Origin: Tumebacillus permanentifrigoris
GTDB taxonomy: Bacteria > Bacillota > Bacilli > Tumebacillales > Tumebacillaceae
Direction of reading: 5' to 3'
DNA length: 64,000 bases
NCBI RefSeq assembly: GCF_003148565.1
Contig: NZ_QGGL01000004.1
Coordinates: 86,233 to 150,232, forward strand
This document shows positions 44,203 to 53,048 of the stretch, one piece after another. The translations under genes and the position numbers were made by a program. The notes under the pieces are model-generated. The model saw only the letters and a list, made by a program, of their open reading frames with translations. It was not told the origin of the DNA and did no database searches. Numbering within the stretch: the stretch's first letter is position 1; every line of letters starts with the position of its first letter.

Positions 44203-44241
44203 TAAAAAAGACCATTGCGTCTACTGTCTACGCAACGGTCT
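44203..44241 (-). terminator. Terminator after the small rhodanese gene
   Basis: Stem AGACCATTGCGT / ACGCAACGGTCT with a T run on the minus strand. Confidence 0.75.
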
Positions 44242-44248
44242 CCTCACT

Positions 44249-44566
44249 TTACTGTCCATACGCCCGCATCCCGCCCGCGAGATTCTTCACATTGTGATAA
44301 CCGATCATCTTCATCACCTGACAGGCGGCGAGGCTGCGACGACCTGAGCGGCAGACGAAGATCAATTCCTCCTCTGGTTTCCACTCTTGGTAGCGTTCCA
44401 AGAGGTCGCGCATCGGCACGTGCAAAGCCCCGTCAATCATCCCTTCCGCGACTTCGAAGTCCTCGCGCACGTCGATGATCTTCGGGCGATCCCCTTGTTC
44501 CAAGCACTTGGCGACGTCCACAGGCAAGACTTCCTGAATTCGATCGCTGATCTGTTGCTGCATCAT
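44249..44566 (-). CDS. Single-domain rhodanese
   Basis: 105 residues. Active-site loop CRSGRRS (Cys72), IIDVREDFEVAEGMIDGALHV and a C-terminal LAGGMRAYG are all typical. Cytoplasmic sulfurtransferase, possibly a partner of the rhodanese-MBL fusion nearby. Confidence 0.9.
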   Translation of the reverse strand: MMQQQISDRIQEVLPVDVAKCLEQGDRPKIIDVREDFEVAEGMIDGALHVPMRDLLERYQEWKPEEELIFVCRSGRRSLAACQVMKMIGYHNVKNLAGGMRAYGQ

Positions 44567-44656
44567 CTAGGTCCCGTCCTTTCGATCAGACTTGAATACT
44601 TTATTTTAGAATGCCTGTTGCTTTTCGAAAGTAACGGCCCTTACGTTTTTCTCAAT

Positions 44657-45904
44657 TTAGGAAGGCACTTCGAGACCTGTTAACTCCAAACTAGGAAGTT
44701 TCAGGTCGTGGTGGGTGCTCGAAGCACCGTCTTCGGTGTTCAAAAAGCTGTTCATATAATAGTATCTCCCAAAATACCGTGCAATTGCAAATCCGTATGT
44801 TTTGACCATCTGTCCCTCGATCTCCTCCGGCTTGTCGAGCGACACGATGAAAAACAGCACGTTCGGCCGCACTTCAGACTTGCCCTTCACCATGCGAGCA
44901 ACAGGCAGACCGGTCACCGTGTTATCTGGCAACACCGTCAGCTGATGCGACCCTTGCTCCAGGGCTAGAATATTGTACTCCTCCGCCCCTGCTTGGCGAA
45001 TCAACAGTTTGCCTGGGCTATCCTCATGGAGCGTGTAGGAGATCGTCACGCCTTTGTCCGGGTGTGCGAGGTCGCCGGCGAGCCGTTGGTTAAACGTGGA
45101 CTCGTAGTCGGTCTGCTTCACGCCGAAACTTTCTTCGAACGGGTCTATTTTGTTGAGGGGGTTGTCCTTGATCTTCTGCAGATACTGGCGGAATTTCTCC
45201 GCGCCCTGCTGATCCCAGAGGCATTGCACGGCGAGATAGTCGAGCCATTCGACGTTGTAGGTGCTGGTCATCGTGTGAATGGTTTCGAGGTTGTCGACGA
45301 GCAGTTCTAAGTGACCTTGTTCTTGCTTGTTTTTCAAGACGTGGCTGTACACCTTCAACCGCTCGGACTTTTTCATCAGCGGGCTCTGGTCACGCGCATC
45401 CTCGGCAAATCCCATGCGTTGAGCGAGACCTTCATTGATCCAACTGGGGACGCGCAAGGCGTTTTGGTTGAACAGGATGTGCGTCAACTCATGGGCGAGC
45501 GTGGAGCTCAGTTCCCCGTCCGTCTTGCGCTTGGCGAGGTTGATCGTGATGTTGCTGCGGTAGACGGAGGCATCGGTGTATTTGACTTCGTTGTCCAACG
45601 TTTCGGAGCTTTTGCCTTCGCGGGTCAGCAAACTGCGATAGCCGTCATCCCCGGATGCGAGCTGGACGCGAATGGTTTCTTGATAGGTAAAGCCGTACTC
45701 ACTGCCGACTTTCTGGAGCAGGTTGCCGTCTTCAAGCAGACGTTGCACTTGCGCTTGCTGGTCGTCGGTGACAGCGTCATCGCCTTTGACAAGTTCGTAC
45801 GCGATGAAGTTGTCCGGCTTGCTGGTCAGCGGTAGATCACACCCGGTCAGGGCAATCATCGCGAAACACAAGACCACCAGAAAGAGTCGCCCTCTCCTAA
45901 ACAT
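44657..45904 (-). CDS. Lipoprotein metallopeptidase of the peptidase MA-like (gluzincin) group
   Basis: 415 residues from the ATG at 45904 (AAGGAGG upstream). Lipobox IALTGC (Cys22). Zinc site HELTH (His138, Glu139, His142) with the third ligand Glu in NEGLA (Glu158), the gluzincin pattern of MA-like peptidases. The C-terminal half (about 290-415) is beta-rich and unrecognised. Anchored outside the membrane; substrates unknown. Confidence 0.8.
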   Translation of the reverse strand: MFRRGRLFLVVLCFAMIALTGCDLPLTSKPDNFIAYELVKGDDAVTDDQQAQVQRLLEDGNLLQKVGSEYGFTYQETIRVQLASGDDGYRSLLTREGKSSETLDNEVKYTDASVYRSNITINLAKRKTDGELSSTLAHELTHILFNQNALRVPSWINEGLAQRMGFAEDARDQSPLMKKSERLKVYSHVLKNKQEQGHLELLVDNLETIHTMTSTYNVEWLDYLAVQCLWDQQGAEKFRQYLQKIKDNPLNKIDPFEESFGVKQTDYESTFNQRLAGDLAHPDKGVTISYTLHEDSPGKLLIRQAGAEEYNILALEQGSHQLTVLPDNTVTGLPVARMVKGKSEVRPNVLFFIVSLDKPEEIEGQMVKTYGFAIARYFGRYYYMNSFLNTEDGASSTHHDLKLPSLELTGLEVPS

Positions 45905-45945
45905 GCAGGGTCCTCCTTTTTCCATTAGACTTCCACCAATGTATC

Positions 45946-45989
45946 AAAAAAAAGACGGTTTCGCGTGGGTCGCGAGAACCGTCTTTTTT
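45946..45989. terminator. Terminator between the remnant and the lipoprotein gene
   Basis: Stem AAAAAGACGGTT / AACCGTCTTTTT around a 15-nt loop that itself contains a CGCG pair. Confidence 0.8.
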
Positions 45990-45994
45990 CGACG

Positions 45995-46121
45995 CTAGAG
46001 AGTCTTTTGCAAAAAGTGCTCCAAAATTCGGCTGAATTCATGAGGCTGTTCGAGGTTCGAAAGATGCCCAGCATTGACGATCGTCTGCAACTCAGCGCTG
46101 GAAATTCCTTGCACCCGTTTG
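45995..46121 (-). pseudogene. 3' remnant of an alpha/beta hydrolase gene
   Basis: About 40 codons ending at 45995 read KRVQGISSAELQTIVNAGHL and on through SNLEQPHEFSRILEHFL. This is the C-terminal end of an alpha/beta hydrolase with the catalytic His in AGHLSN. The rest of the enzyme is missing; the upstream DNA is the LLM gene, in another frame. It is a deletion remnant. Confidence 0.7.
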
Positions 46122-46124
46122 ACC

Positions 46125-47096
46125 TCACACCTCAACCTCCAATGTCGGGAAGTACGGCAGCACTTCCTCTGCAATCTCTTGCAAGACCTCCAGCACAGGG
46201 CGCGTCTGCTCCTCCGTCGAGTTGAGGCCGAACAGCACATGGTTCACGCCATACTGACGCAACTGCTCCAAGTACTCGCGCAGGAACTCACGGCCCGCGT
46301 GGAATCCGCCGCGCACGTACAACGGTTGGGCCTGTGGATCTTCGAGCAGGTTCACGAACAGGGGTTGGGAGAACGGCTTGAACGCGCCCGGGTGGACCTG
46401 TTCGACATGCGTGCGGAACTGCTGGGCGAGGTTCTCCTGCATGTAGGCGGGGCGCGAGTAATTCAGCCAGCCATCCGCATGCTCGGCGATCCATTCCATC
46501 GATTGTTGCGCCATCCCGACGACGATGTTCGGCACAGGGATGCTCGCTTGCGGCACCATCACGCCTGGGGGCACAGTGCCATAGAGGGCAGAGGTCACGC
46601 CCGGATGCGGGGGTTCCGTCAAGCGCCGGTATGCTTCAAAAGACTCACGGAAGCGCTCGCCTCGCCCGTCCCACGCCACCCCGAAGCCTTCGAAATCGAT
46701 CACGCGGTCTCCCGATGAGATGCCCATCACGAAGCGTCCACGGGAGAGTTGGTCCAGCGTGTTGACCTCCTTCGCCAAGCGCAGCGGGTGTCGGTGGGTG
46801 AGCACAGTCGAGGCGGTGGCGAGTGCGATGCGGCGCGTGAGGCCCATCATGTAGGTGAGGTAGACAAACGAATCGTACTTGGTGCCGACATCGCCAAACT
46901 CCACATCGCGCACGGCGACATCCTGAAACCACAGCGCCGCGAAATTTCGGTCATCGGCGTAGCGTGCGAGGCGCTCTTGTTGCTCCCGCTTCCGTTCGTC
47001 GCCGTCAAATGCCTCGATCGACATGAACACGCCCAGCGTCAAGCGATCCTGTCCATACATCCGTCGAAACGCGGGATGTTCCCCAGCAGAGGTCAT
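46125..47096 (-). CDS. LLM-class flavin-dependent oxidoreductase
   Basis: 323 residues; ATG at 47096 with AAGGAGG upstream. Luciferase-like TIM barrel marks: WFQDVAVRD, the ATASTVLTHRHPLRLAKE segment, LSRGRFVMGISSGDR and GMAQQSMEWIAEHADGWL. It uses reduced flavin to oxidise an unknown substrate. Divergent from psuK. Confidence 0.85.
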   Translation of the reverse strand: MTSAGEHPAFRRMYGQDRLTLGVFMSIEAFDGDERKREQQERLARYADDRNFAALWFQDVAVRDVEFGDVGTKYDSFVYLTYMMGLTRRIALATASTVLTHRHPLRLAKEVNTLDQLSRGRFVMGISSGDRVIDFEGFGVAWDGRGERFRESFEAYRRLTEPPHPGVTSALYGTVPPGVMVPQASIPVPNIVVGMAQQSMEWIAEHADGWLNYSRPAYMQENLAQQFRTHVEQVHPGAFKPFSQPLFVNLLEDPQAQPLYVRGGFHAGREFLREYLEQLRQYGVNHVLFGLNSTEEQTRPVLEVLQEIAEEVLPYFPTLEVEV

Positions 47097-47205
47097 AGCG
47101 TTCCCCTCCTTTGGGAATTATTGTACCAGAAAACACGATCTTGCAATCCACCACAAAAACCTTCATCCTAGTCATAGACTGCACCACACGTTGGGAGGAA
47201 GGAAC

Positions 47206-48120
47206 ATGTCGCAGGGTATTTTGTGCATTGGGGCGGCGCACGTGGACCGCAAGGCTGCGGCCAAGACGGACATCCAACTACGCACCTCGATCCCCGTCTC
47301 CTCGCATCACACGTTGGGCGGCGTCGCACGCAATGTCGCGGAGAACTTGGCGCGGTTGCATTGCCCCGTCGCGCTCGTCTCGCGCCTCGGCGCAGATCCA
47401 CAGGGCGACTGGGTGCATACCCACAGTACAGAGCTCGGGATGGACATCAGCGGCCTGACCCGCTCGACGACCTGTAGCACAGCGTCCTATACGGCACTGC
47501 TCGACGGGAGCGGCGAGATGGTGCTCGGCTTGGCCGATATGGACATCTACGACGAGTTCACACCGGAGGTGCTCGCGGACGTTCCGGCGCCGCTTTTCGA
47601 TCGTCCGCTGTGGTTTCTCGACACCAACCTGCCGGAAGCCACCTTGCGAGCGCTTTTGCAAAAACGCTCCGCTGCGCATTGCGTTCTCCTCGATCCCGTC
47701 TCCGTCCCGAAGTCACACAAACTGCTCGGGCTGCTCGACGGCATCGACTTTCTGTTCCCCAATCGGGACGAGGCGGAAGTTCTCAGCGGCATCCCCATTT
47801 CCGGCGAGAACGACCTGCTCCGCGCTGCTGAACGCATCTGCCAACGCGGGGTCAAAAACGTCATCCTCACCCTTGGTGCGGCTGGCGTGTACGTGACTGG
47901 CGAGCAACTTACAGGTCACTTCCCTGCCCTGCCGACCACCGTCCGCGATGTGACAGGTGCCGGCGACTCGCTGATCGCAGGGTTTCTCTATGCCTACAGC
48001 CGGTCGCAATCGGTCGAGGTGGCGATTCGCTCTGGCATCGCAGCTGCCACGATCACGATCCAATCGGCGGAGACCGTCCACCCAGACCTCACGCCCGCCA
48101 AACTTGACGCACTTATCTAG
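47206..48120 (+). CDS. psuK: Pseudouridine kinase (PfkB family)
   Basis: 304 residues from the ATG at 47206 (GGAGGAAGG upstream). PfkB fold: N-terminal CIGAAHVDRK, HHTLGGVARNVAENLARL and the C-terminal DVTGAGDSLIAGFLYAY with the catalytic Asp. Immediately followed by psuG, the classic pair for pseudouridine breakdown to uracil and ribose 5-phosphate. Confidence 0.9.
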   Translation: MSQGILCIGAAHVDRKAAAKTDIQLRTSIPVSSHHTLGGVARNVAENLARLHCPVALVSRLGADPQGDWVHTHSTELGMDISGLTRSTTCSTASYTALLDGSGEMVLGLADMDIYDEFTPEVLADVPAPLFDRPLWFLDTNLPEATLRALLQKRSAAHCVLLDPVSVPKSHKLLGLLDGIDFLFPNRDEAEVLSGIPISGENDLLRAAERICQRGVKNVILTLGAAGVYVTGEQLTGHFPALPTTVRDVTGAGDSLIAGFLYAYSRSQSVEVAIRSGIAAATITIQSAETVHPDLTPAKLDALI

Positions 48121-48138
48121 AGAGGGGCTCCACACACC

Positions 48139-49053
48139 ATGCAAAACTTCTTAGACATCCACCCAGACGTTGAAACTGCCCTGCGCGAAGGCCGTCCGGT
48201 CGTCGCTCTGGAATCCACGATCATCTCGCACGGCATGCCGTACCCGCAAAATGTTCAGACGGCTCGTGAGGTGGAAGCGATCATCCGCGAACAAGGCGCG
48301 ACGCCGGCGACGATCGGCATCATCGACGGTCGGATCAAAATCGGCCTGACCGACGACGAACTGGAATCGTTCGGCCAAACGTCTGACGTACATAAAGTCT
48401 CCCGCCGCGACCTCCCCTACGTCGTCGCCGCGAAAAAACACGGTGCCACCACCGTCGCCGCGACGATGATCTGCGCACAACTGGCAGGCATTCGCGTGTT
48501 CGTCACGGGTGGGATCGGGGGCGTGCATCGCGAAGGCGAGCTGACGATGGACATCTCGGCTGACCTGACCGAACTCGCGCAAACGGACGTCGCCGTCATC
48601 TGTGCTGGTGCCAAGTCGATCCTCGACCTCGGCCGGACGCTGGAATACCTCGAAACCTCGGGCGTTCCGGTCATCGGGTACCAGACCTCCGACTTCCCGG
48701 CGTTCTACACCCGCCAGAGCGGACACGGCGTGGACTACCGCCTCGATGCACCGGAGGAGATCGCCAGCTTCCTGCACACCAAGTGGGGCCTCGGCCTGCG
48801 TGGAGGTGCCGTGATCGCGAACCCGGTGCCGGAAGCCTATGCCATGCCGCACGAGGAGATGGAGGCACACATCGACAACGCGCTGGCTGAAGCCAAGGCA
48901 CAAGGAATCAAAGGCAAGGACGCGACCCCGTTCCTGCTGGCAAAAATGAAGGAGATCACCGGCGGCAAGTCGCTGGAAACCAACATCGAGCTGGTCAAAA
49001 ACAACGCCCTCGTCGGCGCGCAGATCGCCGTCGCCTACGCCAACCAGAAATAA
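48139..49053 (+). CDS. psuG: Pseudouridine-5'-phosphate glycosidase
   Basis: 304 residues. Family marks [63 protein letters not shown] and [18 protein letters not shown]. It splits the C-C glycosidic bond of pseudouridine 5'-phosphate. 18 bp after psuK, hence one operon. Confidence 0.93.
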   Translation: MQNFLDIHPDVETALREGRPVVALESTIISHGMPYPQNVQTAREVEAIIREQGATPATIGIIDGRIKIGLTDDELESFGQTSDVHKVSRRDLPYVVAAKKHGATTVAATMICAQLAGIRVFVTGGIGGVHREGELTMDISADLTELAQTDVAVICAGAKSILDLGRTLEYLETSGVPVIGYQTSDFPAFYTRQSGHGVDYRLDAPEEIASFLHTKWGLGLRGGAVIANPVPEAYAMPHEEMEAHIDNALAEAKAQGIKGKDATPFLLAKMKEITGGKSLETNIELVKNNALVGAQIAVAYANQK

Positions 49054-49077
49054 GGCGAAAAACCCATCGTTTACACC

Positions 49078-49106
49078 AAGACAATCCTGACGGTATGGTG
49101 TAAAAT
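49078..49106 (+). promoter_or_regulatory. Predicted promoter of the 31-residue membrane peptide gene
   Basis: AAGACA, 17 bp, TAAAAT, 22 bp upstream of the ATG. Confidence 0.4.
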
Positions 49107-49128
49107 TTTCATGAGGGGGTGAATTGTA

Positions 49129-49224
49129 ATGACTTTCTTCACAGCTGCATGTCTGTCCGTATTTGTTGTAGGTGCCCTCATCGTCACCGCTCTGATGGTG
49201 AAGCTCCGCAATGGCAACTACTAA
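49129..49224 (+). CDS. 31-residue single-span membrane peptide
   Basis: Not recognised. ATG at 49129 with GAGGGGGTGA upstream. The product begins MTFFTAACLSVFVVGALIV and ends with a short basic/polar tail (KLRNGNY). It has its own promoter-like sequence and terminator. It resembles small hydrophobic peptides of unknown role; no antisense RNA signal is visible here, so a toxin call is not supported. Confidence 0.6.
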   Translation: MTFFTAACLSVFVVGALIVTALMVKLRNGNY

Positions 49225-49230
49225 GATAAT

Positions 49231-49270
49231 AAAAAGCGACCGGTGCGCATGCGTACCGGTCGCTTTTTTC
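49231..49270. terminator. Bidirectional terminator
   Basis: Stem AAAAAGCGACCGGT / ACCGGTCGCTTTTTT between the small peptide and mqnD. Confidence 0.85.
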
Positions 49271-49279
49271 ATAGGGGGA

Positions 49280-50116
49280 TTAGAATCGAAGGCTTGCCAA
49301 GTCCATCTCAGGCACGAGACCTTCCTCGGCAGCGCGGCTGAGCAAGGCGGTGATCGCCGCAAACCCAGCTTCCCCCAAGTCGGCGGTGAACTCGTTGACA
49401 TACAGGTCGATGTGTTGTTGGGCGACTTCGGGCGAGAGTTCTTGGGCGTGGCACATCACGTAGTCTTGCGAAGCTTCCGGGTGTGCCCATGCGTACTCGA
49501 CAGACTCGCGAATCCACGCGGCGATCTGTTGCAGATCGAGGGAGCGGCGGGCGATGATCGCGCCCAGTGGGATCGGCAGGCCCGTATCCGACTCCCACCA
49601 GTTGCCCATGTCGGCCATGAGCGTCAGGCCGAAGTTTGGGTAGGTGAAGCGCGCTTCATGGATGACGAGCCCGGCATCGACTTTGCCATCGCGAACGGCG
49701 GGCATGATCTCGTGGAAGGGCAGGATGACGATCTCGCCAACGCCACCGGGGATGTTTTGTGCAGCCCAGAGGCGGAACAGCAAGTAGGCGGTGGAGCGTT
49801 CGCTCGGCACGGCTACTTTTTTCCCGGCGAGAGCGGCGGGGTCTTGGGTGCCTGCTTGGTTGGTGAGCACCAGCGGACCACAGCCGCGACCCAATGCGCC
49901 ACCGCAGGGGAGCAGGGCGTATTCGGAGGAGATGTAGGGTAGGGCTGCGTATGAAATTTTGAGGACATCCAGCTCATTGGAGTTGGCTGCCAAACCGTTG
50001 GTGATGTCAATGTCTGCGAAGGTGACGTCAAGTGCGGGTGCATCTGGGATCAGTCCGTGTGCCCATGCGTGAAACACAAACGTGTCGTTGGGGCAGGGAG
50101 AGTAGGCAATTTTCAT
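49280..50116 (-). CDS. mqnD: 1,4-dihydroxy-6-naphthoate synthase (futalosine pathway)
   Basis: 278 residues. Start KIAYSPCPNDTFVFHAWAHG is the MqnD signature; CGGALGRGCGPLV and VDAGLVIHEARFTY follow. It converts cyclic de-hypoxanthinyl futalosine to 1,4-dihydroxy-6-naphthoate for menaquinone. Its ATG directly follows the stop of mqnB. Confidence 0.92.
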   Translation of the reverse strand: MKIAYSPCPNDTFVFHAWAHGLIPDAPALDVTFADIDITNGLAANSNELDVLKISYAALPYISSEYALLPCGGALGRGCGPLVLTNQAGTQDPAALAGKKVAVPSERSTAYLLFRLWAAQNIPGGVGEIVILPFHEIMPAVRDGKVDAGLVIHEARFTYPNFGLTLMADMGNWWESDTGLPIPLGAIIARRSLDLQQIAAWIRESVEYAWAHPEASQDYVMCHAQELSPEVAQQHIDLYVNEFTADLGEAGFAAITALLSRAAEEGLVPEMDLASLRF

Positions 50117-50797
50117 TTAGAGGACCTCCAGGAGAACTGTGCTGGCTTTTTCTAAAGCGTCTAGTGCGTCTTTGATACGCCAGGCGGAACGGTCACGGGG
50201 GCCGACTGCGTTGGAGATGGCGCGGATTTCGAGGACGGGGATGCCGAGATCGTGGGCGGCAGATGCGACGCCGAAACCTTCCATCGCCTCGGCGGTGGCA
50301 CCGGGGACTCGTCTCTGGAGTTCAGCGGCGGTTTCGGCGGTGCCGGTTACGGTGGCGAGGGTGAGGATCGGGCCCTTGTGTGCAGGCAGGCCCGCAAGTT
50401 GTAGCGCCTCTGTTAGCTGGTTCGCGAGGCTTGCGTCCACCGGGATGCGGGTGAAACCAAAGCCCAGCTCGTCCAAAGAGCTGAAGCCGTCTGGGGTTTC
50501 GGCCCCAAGGTCGGCGGCGATGATCTCGGTGGAGACGACGAGGGAAGTCACCTCTGCCTGACTCGGAAATCCACCGCCGATGCCCGCGCTGATGACGAGG
50601 TCGTATGGAGTTGTCGCGAGAATTTTGGTGGTGTTGACGGCAGCGGCGACGGGACCGACGCCGGCTAGTTGGACATCGAATCGGGTGTCGCCTTGGAGTC
50701 CGCGCAGGATCGCATCTCGCTCAACGGAGACAGCGACCATGATCAGGATGCGCGCTCCCTTGGAACGAGGTGTTGCTACGTTTTGATTCACATTCAT
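50117..50797 (-). CDS. mqnB: Futalosine hydrolase
   Basis: 226 residues of the nucleoside phosphorylase/MTA nucleosidase fold: VAVSVERDAILRGL, the GVGPVAAAVNT loop, ISAGIGGGFP, AEAMEGFGVASAA (active-site Glu) and EIRAISNAVGPRDR. It removes hypoxanthine from futalosine. First gene of the mqnB-mqnD operon. Confidence 0.92.
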   Translation of the reverse strand: MNVNQNVATPRSKGARILIMVAVSVERDAILRGLQGDTRFDVQLAGVGPVAAAVNTTKILATTPYDLVISAGIGGGFPSQAEVTSLVVSTEIIAADLGAETPDGFSSLDELGFGFTRIPVDASLANQLTEALQLAGLPAHKGPILTLATVTGTAETAAELQRRVPGATAEAMEGFGVASAAHDLGIPVLEIRAISNAVGPRDRSAWRIKDALDALEKASTVLLEVL

Positions 50798-50900
50798 CTC
50801 AACTATTCCCCTTCAGTGAGAGCCATTTCTTTGGATGTGTCATTTATTAGACGGAGGGTAGGCCACCCTCACTGCATGCTTCAGCGTCGAGCCTATAAGT

Positions 50901-50929
50901 ATTGTATCTGACAAGTTCTCGTTTCTCAA
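50901..50929 (-). promoter_or_regulatory. Predicted sigma-A promoter of mqnB-mqnD
   Basis: On the minus strand TTGAGA, exactly 17 bp, TACAAT; about 100 bp before mqnB. Confidence 0.65.
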
Positions 50930-50947
50930 ATTGGAAATGAGCTAGGT

Positions 50948-50976
50948 AAAAAAAGAGACGACCGGGTGCGGTCGTC
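50948..50976 (-). terminator. Terminator after the Panacea-linked toxin gene
   Basis: Stem GACGACCG / CGGTCGTC with a seven-T run on the minus strand, directly after the stop at 50979. Confidence 0.8.
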
Positions 50977-50978
50977 GG

Positions 50979-51371
50979 TTATTCCGGAGTTACCCGATGA
51001 AGCGGATCAAGCCAAACAAGTTCAAATACATCCCCATCCCGATATCCCCACAGACGACCACCACGGCTCACCTTGATGTGATAAAGATGGTCTTTGTTCA
51101 GTTTCGCCGGGATAGGAAACTTCATCGAACTTTCAGGTACTCGATCCAAACCAAGTCCTTTGTAACTGGATACGTCAGTCCAAGGTAGACTGCAGAGAAT
51201 TTTCAGCGTCTTGACCATCGTCTGGAAAAATTCCCGCTCCACATCAGTCAGCGCAACCACAGTCTCGTCCAAAAGCTCCCATCCCACAGACGGTTTGGCA
51301 GTCGTTTTCACGACGGTGGCGCTGGATGGAACTTTCCCTTTCTTGTTGAGTGGTTGCTTGATCTTTCCCAT
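50979..51371 (-). CDS. Putative toxin partner of the Panacea protein
   Basis: 130 residues. Basic N-terminus (KQPLNKKGKVP), a central helix (VEREFFQTMVKTLKIL), and a C-terminal beta-rich part HLYHIKVSRGGRLWGYRDGD then FELVWLDPLHRV that looks like the last strands of a RelE/ParE-type fold. One base after the Panacea stop. Panacea-domain antitoxins neutralise many unrelated neighbouring toxins, so the pairing itself is the strongest evidence. Fold call is tentative. Confidence 0.6.
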   Translation of the reverse strand: MGKIKQPLNKKGKVPSSATVVKTTAKPSVGWELLDETVVALTDVEREFFQTMVKTLKILCSLPWTDVSSYKGLGLDRVPESSMKFPIPAKLNKDHLYHIKVSRGGRLWGYRDGDVFELVWLDPLHRVTPE

Positions 51372-51372
51372 G

Positions 51373-51819
51373 TTAGTCCTCGGTCAGTTGGGAGTAGTAC
51401 TCAACCATTGATTCAACTGTAATCGTTTCATTCGATGCTGTGTTCAGCCACGGGTCTTCTTGATGCGTCAGGTTCTCAAGCCGCTTGGCCGTATAGTCAC
51501 CATAGGCTTCCCACACTTCCCCGAGGCTTTCCAATTGTTGCAATGTAAACGTCTCAGCCGGGTTAAAATCGACCAAGTCAGACGGATCTATCGGTTGCCA
51601 TTTATAATCTCGATATTTATCGTACAAGGTATAGTTCGCAGGTCCATGTTCCCAGTGCTCAAAATCTTCCTCAAACAAACGTTCACCCTGGTTCCAAGTC
51701 GCATGCCACGCCTGCGCGTAGTAGCACAACTTCTGAAGTTTCAAAGGAGTGATGTTGTCACCGGCCTCATAGTCGACACGCGACCGAAAATAATCCGCTA
51801 CATCAAAAATCGTTACCAT
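51373..51819 (-). CDS. Panacea-domain (SocA-like, DUF4065) antitoxin
   Basis: 148 residues from the ATG at 51819 with AAGGAGG 8 bp upstream. Panacea marks: VADYF near the start, ITPLKLQKLCYYAQAWH, LFEEDFEHWEHGPANYTLYD and the LESLGEVWEAYGDYTAKRLENLTH helix. Known to act as the antitoxin domain in panAT pairs and to occur in prophages. Upstream of and tightly linked to the putative toxin gene. Confidence 0.85.
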   Translation of the reverse strand: MVTIFDVADYFRSRVDYEAGDNITPLKLQKLCYYAQAWHATWNQGERLFEEDFEHWEHGPANYTLYDKYRDYKWQPIDPSDLVDFNPAETFTLQQLESLGEVWEAYGDYTAKRLENLTHQEDPWLNTASNETITVESMVEYYSQLTED

Positions 51820-51882
51820 TCTCCCCGCCTCCTTCATACTGCTATTGTAGCATACAGAAAAACAGAACGCACGTTCTTATTA

Positions 51883-52137
51883 TCATTCTCTAACGAATGT
51901 AATTTTTTCACCAATTCTTACGTCAGTGGTTTTCCACCCCGCATACCTCCACGCACGGGAATGCGTGTGAGTCCCCTTTTGTTCATTCGCCCACCAAGCT
52001 CGATGTTTGTAGGCTGAAGCTGGGAGTTTAAACTGAAGGATTTCTTCAATCTGTCTGCACGTCAACGTGATTGCATCTACTTCGTCATCTATTCGTTTGA
52101 TGTAATGATATAGTTTAATGTATTTGCCATCGTACAT
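51883..52137 (-). CDS. DUF7662-like small protein
   Basis: 84 residues from the ATG at 52137 (AGGAGGA upstream). Pattern of the family: YIKLYHYIKRI, then a helix TLTCRQIEEILQFKLPASA, HRAWWANE, SRAWRYAGWKTTDV. It occurs as a stand-alone regulator-like or restriction-associated protein; function unknown. Low GC compared with the chromosome to the left. Confidence 0.6.
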   Translation of the reverse strand: MYDGKYIKLYHYIKRIDDEVDAITLTCRQIEEILQFKLPASAYKHRAWWANEQKGTHTHSRAWRYAGWKTTDVRIGEKITFVRE

Positions 52138-52295
52138 GTAAGTTCTGTCCTCCTGAATCCACATTGTATTCTCTTTTTCCCTACCAAAGTTCCACCATGA
52201 ATTTGTGTGTACATTTGTTATTTAGAATATCAATATCCAAGGGAATTGGACAATTTATTCTAATCATATACATCCCTTAAAGGGGGGGATGTTTG

Positions 52296-53048
52296 ATGAA
52301 TACCAGAATCCAATATATTCCTCTAGATAAAATAAGACCTATTTTTCAACTTGAAACCACAGCAGCTTACCTCAAAAGAATGAGTAAATTGAAAAAAGAC
52401 TTGCTTGATTACGATCTCTTGCTAGCTGTTGAGAAAGATCAGAACGAGGATTTCTTCTACCTTGTTGGTGGTTATGATCGTTATGACTTTCTCTGTAACC
52501 ACACAAATAAAAAACTAGCTCCCTGTATTGTTGAAGATGACAGTGAACTAGGAAATCAACGATTGTTTAAATTACTGCATCGTCTGTCCAACAGAGGCGA
52601 CTCGACAAAACCAAACAGGCAATCCGTTCTAGATTTGCTAAAACAAGCTCAAGTTCAACTTGATGCCCACAGAAAGAAAATTGGTTTTTCGATCAAATTC
52701 CTCCGCACCAACTACGAATATGACAACAATATACCCGCCATGTTTATTAACAGTAATACTTCAGAAAAAACTATGAACTGGATCGAGAGCTTACCAGTCA
52801 GCACCGATGTTAAATACTTTCTTTTCGAAAGGGCTGGATTGGAGAAAGGCAATGCAAAACGATTGTCCCAGGATAGTTTGAAAATAATTAAAAACCTCCT
52901 GAAAAACGAGCCAAGGTTTCATGCACTAACACCTGATCAACAAATTCAGGTGTTGGTTTGTGCAATTAATTTCAGGGGGATCGTTCTTAGCCTTTTAAAA
53001 GACAAAGTGGAGCAGTTGCTGAAAGTTACCAGCCAAAGCCCAATATGA
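52296..53048 (+). CDS. ParB-like domain protein
   Basis: 250 residues from the ATG at 52296 (AGGGGGGG upstream). The first about 90 residues read like a ParB/sulfiredoxin-fold domain: IQYIPLDKIRP, DYDLLLAVEKDQNEDFFYLV, GGYDRYDFL. The remaining about 160 residues are helical and unrecognised. AT-rich, lone gene; no cognate ParA beside it on the same strand. It may be an orphan defence or DNA-modification-linked ParB, which is unproven. Confidence 0.55.
   Translation: MNTRIQYIPLDKIRPIFQLETTAAYLKRMSKLKKDLLDYDLLLAVEKDQNEDFFYLVGGYDRYDFLCNHTNKKLAPCIVEDDSELGNQRLFKLLHRLSNRGDSTKPNRQSVLDLLKQAQVQLDAHRKKIGFSIKFLRTNYEYDNNIPAMFINSNTSEKTMNWIESLPVSTDVKYFLFERAGLEKGNAKRLSQDSLKIIKNLLKNEPRFHALTPDQQIQVLVCAINFRGIVLSLLKDKVEQLLKVTSQSPI

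Noticed and set aside
49129..49224. Type I toxin like the cassette peptide
   Set aside because: No antisense promoter or overlapping hairpin arrangement and no Lys-rich end.
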